Shown here in pieces: positions 56,433-64,000 of a stretch of 64,000 nt of DNA (position 1 is its first letter; each line of letters opens with the position of its first letter). Source of the stretch: a virus. Location of the stretch: positions 129,845-193,844 of the IMG/VR virus record IMGVR_UViG_3300028666_000023. One strand, 5' to 3'. Position numbers and translations under genes: made by a program. The notes below the pieces were generated by a model. It was not told where the DNA came from, did no database searches, and saw nothing but the letters and a program-made list of their open reading frames with translations.

Positions 56433-57824
56433 TCAGGCGCGCGCGCCCGACTCCTTGTTCTTGTCCGCGTCGATCGACGCAGCGAGCTTGGAGAGCAGCG
56501 CGCTCGCGGCCGCCGTCTTCACCGACTCCCCCGCGGGCGGAGGTTGCTGGTCGACGCCCTCTGCCGAGGCGATCTTCGGCCCAGCTTGAGGAGTGTGGGA
56601 GAAGGCGACCTGGAGCGTCTTGTCGTGCTCCGCGCTCATGGCGGGCTCGGCGAAGTACTTCTTGAGGTCCTCTTTGCGGTTGGCGTACGCCTCGCCGCGC
56701 TTCAAGTCGATGGCGCCCTTGTTGGACATCACGTGTCCCGTCGGGCCCTGCGGCGCGCCGCCTGCCGGCTGCTGCGGGATGCGCTCGCCGCTCTCGACCG
56801 CTGCCGGAGGAACGGCCTTGCCGGCGGAGATCTGAGCCGGGTTGATCGCGTCCTCGGCCGCCTTCACACGACCCGCCATGTAGTCGGCGAGCGACGCTTC
56901 CTTGTTCTCCGGCTCGGACTTGTGCGCCTTCTCGGCCTCCTCGAGGCCTTTCTTCGCGGCGTCGAGACCCTCGGTCTCTTTCTTCTCGTGCTCGTCGGAC
57001 GCGAGCTTCGCGCGAACGAGGCCGACCACGCCAGCCGTCTTGCCGCCGTAGTTCTTCTCGATCTGCTTCTGGTGCTCGGCCGGAGCGTGATTGAGGTTCG
57101 TCTCGTTCTTCGTCGTGCCGTGCTCCGCGGGCAGGCCCTTCTCGGAGCCCGTGTGCATCGGGACGACGTGCACGCCCTGACCCTTGTGGTCGGGGAGCGT
57201 TCCGCTCGCGGTCGCCTGGCTCACGCCGGGCGGCGACGTCACGAGGTGCTCGCTGAGGTGGTACGGGCCGTGAAGGTCCGCGCCTTCCTTGATCTTGTCC
57301 GCCAAGAAATCGAGAGCGCTCGCGAGCTTCTCGACGTCCTGGTCCGACGCCTTCTTCTCCGACTTGTGCTTGTGTTCGCACTCGCTCATCGGACAGTCGT
57401 GCTCGGAGCACTTCTCGCCAGCGACCTTCGCCGTTTGGAGAGCGGCCTCGTGCGCGACGTTCACGTTCGCGCGGCGCGCGGACTCCGCCATCGCGGTCTT
57501 CACGAGGTCTTGCATCATCGGGCGGGCAATCGTCTTGGACATGATGGAGTGTTCTCCGGCAGAAGCTTTCTTGGGCAGCATCTCAGCACCGCGAGGGGGG
57601 AGCGACTTCTGTGCTGAAGCGCCCGCATCCGCGACTGGCGGAGTTCCTGTGTTGACTCGGGTGTAGTTCGTTCGCGGTGACAGACCTGCCGGCCCCTGCT
57701 TTCCGGGTGCCGGCGTTGGATCGATGGAGGGAGTGGGGAGCGGGGAGGCTGCGGACGCTCCGGTAGAAGATGGAGCTTCGGCGGGTGCCGCGCCCTTCTT
57801 CTGTAGAAATCCGGATTGCATCAC
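56433..57824 (-). CDS. Prohead core/scaffold-like protein with KTA motifs
   Basis: The 463 aa product is polar, rich in K, E, A and P, with little hydrophobic core. Several K-T-A or K-x-A sites occur: LVKTAMAESARR, LQTAKVAG, YGGKTAGVVG, GESVKTAAASALLSKLAASI. A Cys/His cluster (CSEHDCPMSECEHKH) is near residue 140. Composition and place between the protease and the capsid gene suggest a prohead core protein cut during head maturation. Confidence 0.6.
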   Translation of the reverse strand: MMQSGFLQKKGAAPAEAPSSTGASAASPLPTPSIDPTPAPGKQGPAGLSPRTNYTRVNTGTPPVADAGASAQKSLPPRGAEMLPKKASAGEHSIMSKTIARPMMQDLVKTAMAESARRANVNVAHEAALQTAKVAGEKCSEHDCPMSECEHKHKSEKKASDQDVEKLASALDFLADKIKEGADLHGPYHLSEHLVTSPPGVSQATASGTLPDHKGQGVHVVPMHTGSEKGLPAEHGTTKNETNLNHAPAEHQKQIEKNYGGKTAGVVGLVRAKLASDEHEKKETEGLDAAKKGLEEAEKAHKSEPENKEASLADYMAGRVKAAEDAINPAQISAGKAVPPAAVESGERIPQQPAGGAPQGPTGHVMSNKGAIDLKRGEAYANRKEDLKKYFAEPAMSAEHDKTLQVAFSHTPQAGPKIASAEGVDQQPPPAGESVKTAAASALLSKLAASIDADKNKESGARA

Positions 57825-57842
57825 AGCCTCCCATCGCTCAGC

Positions 57843-58610
57843 TCACTTCCACTGGACCGGGTACTTGGCGGCCTCGAGGAGCTCGAGGGCGCGGATGCCG
57901 ATCGCTTGTTCGTACGGCGCGGCTGCCGTCTTGGTCGTCTCGGGCGCGAGAGCGAGGGTGCGAACCGCGGCGATCTTCGCCTCGCAGTCCTTCTCGTCGA
58001 AGCCCGCTTCCTTCGCCATCGCGAGCGCGGCCTTCGCTGCGAGGTCGTCGAACGCCGAACCCGAGGCCTTCTTCTCCTCGTGCTCTTCCTTCTTCTCCTC
58101 GTGCTTCGGCGGCTCGTGTTTCTCGCCTTCGCTGTCCTTGTGCTCTTCCTTGCCCTTCATGTGGGCGGCGAGCGCCGGCGGGAGCTCGGCAGCCTTCTCG
58201 GCCGAGGCGATCTTGCGGAGCTCGTGGACGTACGCGTGGGCCATGATGCGGCCCATGGCGTCGGCCTCTTCGGCTCGCTTCGCCATCGCGTGCTTCTCCT
58301 CGTGCTCTTTCTTCGCGGCTTCTTCCTTCTTCTCTTCCTCTTTCTTCTCCTCGGAGGCCGTCTTGGCCGTCGGGGCGGCGGGGGCCGCAGGAGCCGCGGG
58401 GGCGGCGGCCGTCTTGGCCTGCGCGTAGCGCTCCGAGAAGTCGTTGTAGAGGGCCTGGACTTGGTCGTCCTTCATCGACTTGAGGTCGATGTTCTGCTCG
58501 GCGGCGAGCTTGCAGAAGAGATCGACCGTCGCTTGAGTCTCGAGGTCTTCTTGCGAGGCCGAAGCCGTCTTGGTGCCGTAGTACTCGGCGAGGAACGCGT
58601 CCATGCTCAT
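57843..58610 (-). CDS. Scaffold-like protein with KTA motifs
   Basis: The 255 aa product begins MSMDAFLAEYYGTKTASASQ and is rich in Glu, Lys and Ala, with a long charged middle (EEKKEEEKKEEAAKKEHEEK) and helices around it. K-T-A occurs four times (GTKTASAS, AQAKTAAAP, PTAKTASEE, TTKTAAAP). Highly charged helical proteins next to a prohead protease are typical internal scaffolds. Confidence 0.65.
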   Translation of the reverse strand: MSMDAFLAEYYGTKTASASQEDLETQATVDLFCKLAAEQNIDLKSMKDDQVQALYNDFSERYAQAKTAAAPAAPAAPAAPTAKTASEEKKEEEKKEEAAKKEHEEKHAMAKRAEEADAMGRIMAHAYVHELRKIASAEKAAELPPALAAHMKGKEEHKDSEGEKHEPPKHEEKKEEHEEKKASGSAFDDLAAKAALAMAKEAGFDEKDCEAKIAAVRTLALAPETTKTAAAPYEQAIGIRALELLEAAKYPVQWK

Positions 58611-58612
58611 GT

Positions 58613-60373
58613 TCAGATCCTCCGAAGGAGATTGTGGAAGTCCACGTGTTCCTCGACGGCGGCGCCGTCTCCACGGAGACGTTGTGCTGAAGGTTCTACC
58701 GACTTCTGGTCAGAACTGCAAACCGGGATTTCATCTCGGAAGGCGAGCTTCAGATAGTTGGCGGTGAGAGGAGTGAACAACTCCTCGGCTGACGCTGACG
58801 CGAGTTTGTTCAACTCGGTCGGTGCCACCGTCGCCATCAGGTCTTGCGTGTGAGGGATGAGATCCATGAGCCGGAGTCGGTATCCGTTGTAGGCAGCTCC
58901 TATCTTACGCAGTAGCGGAGAAGAAAGAGAAGAGGGCGAGCCCTTCTTTTCTTTGGGGGTCTCTCCGGTTACTACGACCCTCTTCTCGATGAACGGGCCA
59001 AGCGCAGAGCGTTCTCCCAGCAGCGGAAGAAGAAGGCGCGCGAGTCCGCCGGAGAAAGAAGAGGGTCCGAGAGCCATGTCTTCGATCTCGTCGGTCTTCG
59101 GAAAGCTGGCGTTCGCTCGATCGAGATGGTCGGCTTCCTCTCGTTTTCCGAGCTGGATGAGGATGATGCGCTGGAACTCACGCGGACGGAGAACAACGCC
59201 CAGTCCCCCGGTAGTCGAGAGGGCCGTCTCCGGAGAAACAGCTGCGAGGGCATCGAGAATCTCCTTCGGGAGATCGCCTTCATGCTTCGTCAGCAGCGGG
59301 ACCGCGCTGCCGGCGAACTGGCTCGGCACGGTGTCCTTCACGATCTCCGCGTCTTTCTTCTTGGCGAGCTTGCCGACGAACGCGACCTTCAACGGGTCGT
59401 CGATCGACGCGGTCTTCTCGTGTTCTTCTCCCGCATGGAAAGAAGACTCGAGCGCTTCTTCGTAGCCGAGCTTCTCCGCGAGCTGCGCTGACGGAAGCGA
59501 CCACATCTTGCCGCTGTCGGCGATCTTCATCATCACCTTGGCGGTCTTGTCCGCGCCGACGAAGACGAAGCTGATGTCGAAGAACTTCGGGTAGTCGTTG
59601 TAGACGAAGACCTTCCTGCCGTCGGGCAGGATGCGGTTCATCGAACGGCGCGCGTGGTCGCAGTAGTCGTGTCGAGTGATCGAGAGCCCGCGGATGCCGC
59701 CCTTGCCCTCGGACTTCAACCGCTTGTGCACCTCGAGCACCGCATCACCCGGCGTCTTGTGTCGATGCGGAGAGAACGTCGCCTGCGCTGCGCGGTACGC
59801 CTTCCAATCGAGGCAGATGCTGCAGGTGTCGTACGGCACCTTGCAGCCCATCGAAACGTCCACGTACTCGCCGGCCTTGAGTTTGTCCCAGACGCCGGTG
59901 CCGCCGTACTTCTCGCACTTGTCTTTGTCGACGCGCGCGACGAGCTCGACGCGCTTCATCTTCGGATGCCAGGCGGCGAGTTCTACTTCGCCGAACGCGC
60001 GCGACGCGTCCTTGTTCCGATGGTGCGCGTACGGGTGCGCGAAGTAGAACGTCGGGAAGCCGTAGCCCCAGTCCTTGGAGCGCGGCTTGTCGACGAGCGG
60101 ATTGCCCGTCCACGTGTCCGGCTTGTGGATGAGCGCAGCCTCGGGGAAGAAGTCGCCGTTGACGTTCGATCCCCACCACTCGCCGGCGCCCATGGCATTG
60201 AGCAAGACGTACTGCGCGTCGCTGCGCGGCCGGAGCGCGGAGATGTACTTCGACACTTCCGGCAGCAGCTGCGCGGACGCGCTCTTCTCGAACTCGGCGT
60301 CAGCCGGACTGAAGAGGGGGACGACGTTCGCCCCCGAAGGTCCAACGCCGGGAAAGAAGGCGACCTTGAGCAC
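58613..60373 (-). CDS. Prohead (head maturation) protease
   Basis: The 586 aa product has in residues 50-190 the pattern of the herpesvirus-type prohead proteases: a NVNGDFFPEA start, GFPTFYFAHPYAHHRNKDAS with candidate catalytic His113 or His117, FGEVELAAWHPKMKRVELVA, and KLKAGEYVDVSMGCKVPYDT with candidate nucleophile Ser174 (G-x-x-x-x-V-S-M-G replaces the common G-F-S-I-G). CSICLDW and further Cys form a probable zinc site, known from large-phage versions. The second half (residues 300-586) is low complexity with KTAS (EHEKTASIDD) and helices; it may be a fused scaffold or core domain. It would cut head proteins during maturation. Confidence 0.72.
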   Translation of the reverse strand: MLKVAFFPGVGPSGANVVPLFSPADAEFEKSASAQLLPEVSKYISALRPRSDAQYVLLNAMGAGEWWGSNVNGDFFPEAALIHKPDTWTGNPLVDKPRSKDWGYGFPTFYFAHPYAHHRNKDASRAFGEVELAAWHPKMKRVELVARVDKDKCEKYGGTGVWDKLKAGEYVDVSMGCKVPYDTCSICLDWKAYRAAQATFSPHRHKTPGDAVLEVHKRLKSEGKGGIRGLSITRHDYCDHARRSMNRILPDGRKVFVYNDYPKFFDISFVFVGADKTAKVMMKIADSGKMWSLPSAQLAEKLGYEEALESSFHAGEEHEKTASIDDPLKVAFVGKLAKKKDAEIVKDTVPSQFAGSAVPLLTKHEGDLPKEILDALAAVSPETALSTTGGLGVVLRPREFQRIILIQLGKREEADHLDRANASFPKTDEIEDMALGPSSFSGGLARLLLPLLGERSALGPFIEKRVVVTGETPKEKKGSPSSLSSPLLRKIGAAYNGYRLRLMDLIPHTQDLMATVAPTELNKLASASAEELFTPLTANYLKLAFRDEIPVCSSDQKSVEPSAQRLRGDGAAVEEHVDFHNLLRRI

Positions 60374-60379
60374 TGGGCA

Positions 60380-60892
60380 TTACCGCTTCTTCGCGCCCCC
60401 GCCCATCGCCTTGCCGAGCATCATCTGCCCGAGCGGGACGGCGGGACGGAGCTGGTCGCGGTGCGACAACGCTTCGGTGGCGACAGAACCGGCGACGCCG
60501 GTCGGCGCGCCGTCGACCATCTTCTTGACGTACGAGCTCGCGACGACGGGATCTTTGGTGAAGCCCGGGTTGAACGTGCGAAGCGTCGAGAACATCTGGT
60601 TCACGAGGCGGGGATCTTCCTGGTGCATCTGAGCGAGCTCGGCGTCGTACGCGAGCATCTGCTTGAAGTCGTTCGCCTTGGTCATGGCGTCCATGACCTT
60701 CTGCGCGGCGAGGCCAGCGAGACCGACGCCGCCTGCCATCGCCGCACCGCCGAGCGCGCCGCCGAGCGCGCGACCACCGAGGCTGCCCTTCAGGCCCGCC
60801 ATCATGTTACCGCCGAAGCTGCCCGCGTCCGCACCACCGAAGGCCTTCTTCTCGGTGAGGTACTCCGCGAGGGGGTTCTTCTCACTGGCCAC
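60380..60892 (-). CDS. Putative virion/head protein with glycine-rich segment
   Basis: The 170 aa product begins MASEKNPLAEYLTEKKAFGG, then has a Gly/Ala/Met-rich hydrophobic region (residues 27-62, GLKGSLGGRALGGALGGAAM) and a helical second half. Located between TerL and the protease. Function unknown. Confidence 0.6.
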   Translation of the reverse strand: MASEKNPLAEYLTEKKAFGGADAGSFGGNMMAGLKGSLGGRALGGALGGAAMAGGVGLAGLAAQKVMDAMTKANDFKQMLAYDAELAQMHQEDPRLVNQMFSTLRTFNPGFTKDPVVASSYVKKMVDGAPTGVAGSVATEALSHRDQLRPAVPLGQMMLGKAMGGGAKKR

Positions 60893-62084
60893 TTTCGACC
60901 TCGTACTTGTGCATGATGTTCTGTTTGGTGCCGGGGACTTGTTGAAGGGCGAAGTTGCCGGCGGCGCGGACGGGCGCGAGCGCGGGGTCGTGCTTCAAGT
61001 GGGTGTGTGCCTCGTTGGCCGCGGCTGCGATCGCGAGCTGCGGGGACCAATCGATCGCCTTGCCGACGACCTTGCCGGCCGTCTCACCCACGTGCTTCGA
61101 GACGAAAGGGGTCGCCGCGTCGGCTGCCCTCCTGGCGCCCTTGTTGGCCGCGCCGTAGATCTCGCCGAGAGTCGAGGCCTTCTTGATGAAGGTGTCCAGG
61201 TGGCCGACGTGAACGAGTGCTTCCTCGCGCGTCTCGCGCGCCTCGGCGAGCTTGTTCAACGTCTCGCAGAACTCCTGGAACTCCGCGATGAGCGGGTGCT
61301 TCACGTTGAGCGCGCGCGCCGATGCGGTCTTGTCGACCGACGCCGTCATCTGCTCGAGCGAGCGGAAGACTTCTTCGCGCAGCAGGCGCGGCGTCATGAG
61401 CTCGAACGCGACCTTGATGTAGTCGTTGCTCGGCGCGACCTGTTCCCACGCCTGGAGGATGTGGCCGAGCGGGACGCCGGCGAGAGAGGCCTGCTTCACC
61501 TCGTGGTAGACGCGCGAGCCGAGTTCGGCATACGCGATCTCGAGGCCGCTCATCTCCGACTGGAGGTGGGCCGCGTAGCCGGCGAGCTTGTCCTTCAGGG
61601 AGATCGCCTCGGAGAGCGGGTTCTCGTACGGGAGGGGCTCCGGCGCCGTCGAGCCGAAGAGCATCGCGAGCGCGCCTTCGTCGTGCGACGAGGCAGTCTT
61701 CTCCGAAGCTTCTTTCGGCGGGAAGTTGTAGTCCGAGTTGCCCGAGTCGAAGACGGTGCCGCCACCGCCGTCGTTGAGGTCCTTCAAGATCTCGGACGGG
61801 TCCGCCGGGCCACCGTGGAACTCGATGACGCGGTTGGGATTCCCTTCCTTCTTGAACTCCCCGAGGTACGCTGCTGTATTCGCGAACTCGATGACACGCT
61901 TCACTTGCTCGGGAGACAGATGAGCGGCCTTCACCATCGAGGTGACCGAGTCGGTCAGCGTCTTGTACTCGCCGGACTCCCAACGAGCAGCCGCCTGCTT
62001 GCCGAGCACCTCAAGGTGCTCGCCCGAGACGTTTCGCGCGTGCATCTGCTGAAGGAGTCCTTGCCCCGGGAGATCGTCGGACAT
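60882..62084 (-). CDS. Putative head/virion protein
   Basis: The 400 aa product is helical (TLTDSVTSMVKAAHLSPEQV; EFCETLNKLAEARETREEAL) with K-T-A-S sites (EKTASSHDEG, VDKTASARAL) and ends with an A/G-rich helix region. Start at the ATG at 62084; the 62102 ATG is a weaker choice. It precedes the protease gene group and follows TerL, where portal genes often are, but it shows no portal-like features. Confidence 0.6.
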   Translation of the reverse strand: MSDDLPGQGLLQQMHARNVSGEHLEVLGKQAAARWESGEYKTLTDSVTSMVKAAHLSPEQVKRVIEFANTAAYLGEFKKEGNPNRVIEFHGGPADPSEILKDLNDGGGGTVFDSGNSDYNFPPKEASEKTASSHDEGALAMLFGSTAPEPLPYENPLSEAISLKDKLAGYAAHLQSEMSGLEIAYAELGSRVYHEVKQASLAGVPLGHILQAWEQVAPSNDYIKVAFELMTPRLLREEVFRSLEQMTASVDKTASARALNVKHPLIAEFQEFCETLNKLAEARETREEALVHVGHLDTFIKKASTLGEIYGAANKGARRAADAATPFVSKHVGETAGKVVGKAIDWSPQLAIAAAANEAHTHLKHDPALAPVRAAGNFALQQVPGTKQNIMHKYEVESGQ

Positions 62085-62822
62085 GTCAGCAGAATAGACC
62101 AAGACGTCGAGCCGAGGAAGAAGCTACCGGAGGGTCTCGTCGACAGAAAGACGGCGGGGCGCATCCTCCAGTTCACGCACCCCAAGCTCACCAAGGAAGT
62201 ACGGCGCGAGGTTTTGGCTCCGGTCATGCATCCGGAGGACGCGCGCGCGGAGCTCTTCTCCGTCACCGACGTCGAGGCCCTCAAGCACGCGCGCAAGGAG
62301 CGGGCGCTCTCACCGCTCCAGACTCGCGTTCTTCTGATGCAGGCTCTCTCCGCTGCGCGGTCCGCCGAGGCGCAGGTGGCGGAGCTGAAGGCGCGGCTCG
62401 GTCTCGAGGTCTCCTTCCTCGATCGAAACGCTGCTGCCGTCGTGAGGCTCTACGAGGACCTGCAGACTCCATCCGCCGAACAGCTTCAGATTCCCTGGCT
62501 GCGGCACTGGGCGGGTGTCCTCGGCGCCGTCGACCACTACTACCTCAGCCTCGCGTCTACGGTGCTCAACACGGAGGAGCCGTGGCTGCCGCTCTTGAAC
62601 TTCGCGGCGGACACCGTGGCGCGTGTGCATCGCGAGTGCAGCGACACGTACGAGAATTCCCCTGCCTTCCGCGATGCCGTGCAGCGGTTTCAACTGGCGC
62701 AGAGGAACCTCTATGCGGTGAGCTTCCTCGCGTGCCGCGCGCGGCTCGGGATGGCGACCGTGAAGAAGCTCTTCCCCGACGGGCTCTCCGCAAAGAACCA
62801 GCTGACGCGGCTCCTCCAATGA
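62061..62822 (+). CDS. Isolated plus-strand gene, unknown (start uncertain)
   Basis: The C-terminal about 230 residues are clearly protein-like: KLPEGLVDRKTAGRILQFTH, LSPLQTRVLLMQALSAARSA, WLRHWAGVLGAVDHYYLSLA, LAQRNLYAVSFLACRARLGM. No family is recognised. No ATG or GTG lies near the expected start; a TTG at 62061 with AAGGAG just before it is the best choice and would overlap the divergent 60882-62084 start by 24 nt. The gene is flanked by minus-strand genes and closed by a 15 bp inverted repeat. Confidence 0.65.
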   Translation: MPREIVGHVSRIDQDVEPRKKLPEGLVDRKTAGRILQFTHPKLTKEVRREVLAPVMHPEDARAELFSVTDVEALKHARKERALSPLQTRVLLMQALSAARSAEAQVAELKARLGLEVSFLDRNAAAVVRLYEDLQTPSAEQLQIPWLRHWAGVLGAVDHYYLSLASTVLNTEEPWLPLLNFAADTVARVHRECSDTYENSPAFRDAVQRFQLAQRNLYAVSFLACRARLGMATVKKLFPDGLSAKNQLTRLLQ

Positions 62823-62828
62823 GGCTGG

Positions 62829-62866
62829 CTTGAATGGCTCTAAGGATCTTCTTAGAGCCATTCAAG
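62829..62866. terminator. Perfect 15 bp inverted repeat between convergent genes
   Basis: CTTGAATGGCTCTAA, 8 nt, TTAGAGCCATTCAAG. It lies between the plus-strand gene ending at 62822 and the terminase gene ending at 62877. It has no T run on either side, so it may be a factor-dependent terminator or RNA-processing hairpin. Confidence 0.6.
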
Positions 62867-62876
62867 TTCACGCCTC

Positions 62877-64000
62877 TCAGCCCTGGTCGACGGGCCCGCG
62901 GTAGAACGAACGGATCGCGCCCTGGCCGTCGACCTCTTTGAAGGGGGCAACGACATCCGGGCGCGGGATGAGGAGCATCGAGGCGAGGAAGCAGTAGAGC
63001 ACCGAGTGGAACGTGTCGTCGGGGCGATCGAGCTTGTGGTCGTACTGCAGCGTGCGGAGCTTGTTGTTGTACTCGCTGTAGATGTTGAGCATGTCGTTCG
63101 CGAACGGGTCCTCGAACTCTTCCCAGTTCGGGAACTCGATCTGCCGTCGCTTGATGGCGTTGAACACGTCGCTCATCACTTCGGTCCGCACGATCTGCCA
63201 TCGGCGGAAGTTCGGATTCCAGAAGACCTTCCGCTTGCCCTTCGGCAAGTACTGGTACTTGTGGACGCGCTTCGGTCCGAACTTGCGCGTGAGGCGATCG
63301 TTCGGGTAGTGGCCGCCGCCGTAGTCCGCTCCGATGAGGCGGGTGTTGAAGTACGAGATGAGCTCGATGATGCGCGCGAGCTGGATTTCGGGATCGACCT
63401 CTTCGCCTTGGAAGCGGTGGACGTAGAAGATGCGGAACTTCGAGTTCACGTACGTACCGAAGGAGATGACCGTGTACGTGTTCTCGCCCGTGCCCCAGTC
63501 GATGCCGCAGAAGACCGGGCTGCCCGCGCCGATGGCCTTGTACTTGGCGAGCTCCTCGATGCTCATGTGCACATCGACGTTGCTGCACGCGCGGACCTGC
63601 GCGCGCGTGAGCGGGCGGAGGCCTGAGTCGTACGAGATGCCGAGCACCTCGTTGTAGAAGCGCTGGCGGTCGTAGCGGCCGTAGTCGAGCATGATCTCGT
63701 CCCACGACCGCCAGGGCACCATCAACTGCGGGATGCGGTAGCTCTCGAAGATGCCGTCCTTCACGAACATCGCCCACTGCGAGTCCGGGTGCATCGGGTT
63801 GAGGAGCTTGCCGCAACGCTCGCAGCTCAGGCCGCGCTTCTGGATGTTCTTCTCCCCGAGGACGTTCCAGTAGCGACCGGCGCCGGCGGAGCTGCCGCAG
63901 CGATCGCACGGCACCATCCACTCGCCCATCGTCGACATCGGTTTGCCGCGCGCGGTGCCCGACCAGTAGTACTCGAGGGTGTTGTCGAGACTCTTGGGCA
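62877..64000 (-). CDS. Terminase large subunit, C-terminal part (cut by window edge)
   Basis: The frame stays open from the window end through the internal ATG at 63938 to the stop at 62877, so the start lies outside. SLDNTLEYYWSGTARG at the edge is the end of the ATPase part. CDRC ... CERC near 63.9 kb forms the zinc knuckle found in many large-phage terminases. The RNase H-like nuclease shows VFCGIDWGTGENTYTVISFG (first acidic residue), RLIGADYGGGHYPND (second) and RPDDTFHSVLYCFLASMLLI (third). It cuts concatemers and drives packaging. Confidence 0.85.
   Translation of the reverse strand, partial: PKSLDNTLEYYWSGTARGKPMSTMGEWMVPCDRCGSSAGAGRYWNVLGEKNIQKRGLSCERCGKLLNPMHPDSQWAMFVKDGIFESYRIPQLMVPWRSWDEIMLDYGRYDRQRFYNEVLGISYDSGLRPLTRAQVRACSNVDVHMSIEELAKYKAIGAGSPVFCGIDWGTGENTYTVISFGTYVNSKFRIFYVHRFQGEEVDPEIQLARIIELISYFNTRLIGADYGGGHYPNDRLTRKFGPKRVHKYQYLPKGKRKVFWNPNFRRWQIVRTEVMSDVFNAIKRRQIEFPNWEEFEDPFANDMLNIYSEYNNKLRTLQYDHKLDRPDDTFHSVLYCFLASMLLIPRPDVVAPFKEVDGQGAIRSFYRGPVDQG

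Noticed and set aside
1-64000. CRISPR arrays, tRNA genes, integrase or attachment sites
   Set aside because: No regular spacer-repeat pattern, no tRNA cloverleaf in the short gaps read, and no recombinase motif in any protein.

Overview
The window is a 64 kb fragment of a large tailed bacteriophage genome with a contractile tail (myovirus morphology). The evidence is one continuous virion block read on the minus strand: terminase large subunit (cut by the right edge), prohead protease, scaffold-like proteins, major capsid protein, an unusually long tail sheath, a tube-like protein, a tape measure protein and baseplate candidates. DNA is GC rich. Two small genes encode lipoproteins with clear lipoboxes, so the host is probably a Gram-negative bacterium with high GC; nothing fixes the species. 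Nucleotide-metabolism genes, a GroES homologue, a sigma factor and a tmRNA fit a genome well above 100 kb. No portal protein is seen, so it probably lies beyond the right edge.

Layout, left to right. 1-4.7 kb (minus): start of a MazG-like pyrophosphohydrolase, an HNH endonuclease, a complete phage tmRNA, a zinc-ribbon protein, a sigma-70-like factor and small unknowns. 4.7-8.7 kb (minus): five virion-like proteins, four of which share an N-terminal F-x-D/S-E-L-x-K-I/L-A/G tag. 8.9-17.5 kb (minus): two large baseplate candidates, a 90 aa protein and the 1192 aa tape measure. 17.6-21.6 kb (plus): single genes or gene pairs, most of them preceded by a repeated bipartite promoter-like motif and closed by strong intrinsic terminators; one product is a collagen-like lipoprotein. 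21.5-37.3 kb (minus): a tightly packed early/middle-type operon (many 1-4 nt start/stop overlaps) with many small zinc-ribbon proteins, a ribbon-helix-helix protein, GroES, dNMP kinase, dCMP deaminase and a histone H1-like protein, with one HNH gene inserted. 37.3-39.3 kb (plus): a lipoprotein followed by a papain-fold cysteine protease, then two overlapping small genes. 39.4-62.1 kb (minus): virion structural genes, with a third HNH gene inserted at 52 kb. 62.1-62.8 kb (plus): one isolated gene closed by a 15 bp inverted repeat. 62.9-64 kb (minus): the terminase C-terminal part.

How the parts work together. The minus-strand right half builds the head (protease, scaffold, capsid, decoration) and the tail (sheath, tube, neck proteins); the minus-strand left part finishes the tail (tape measure, baseplate). 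The middle operon supplies nucleotides (MazG, dCMP deaminase, dNMP kinase), folding help (GroES) and probable regulators. The plus-strand cassettes look like separately controlled accessory genes acting on the cell envelope or host. The sigma factor is a candidate reader of their shared promoter motif. The tmRNA would rescue ribosomes, using the host SmpB protein, during infection.
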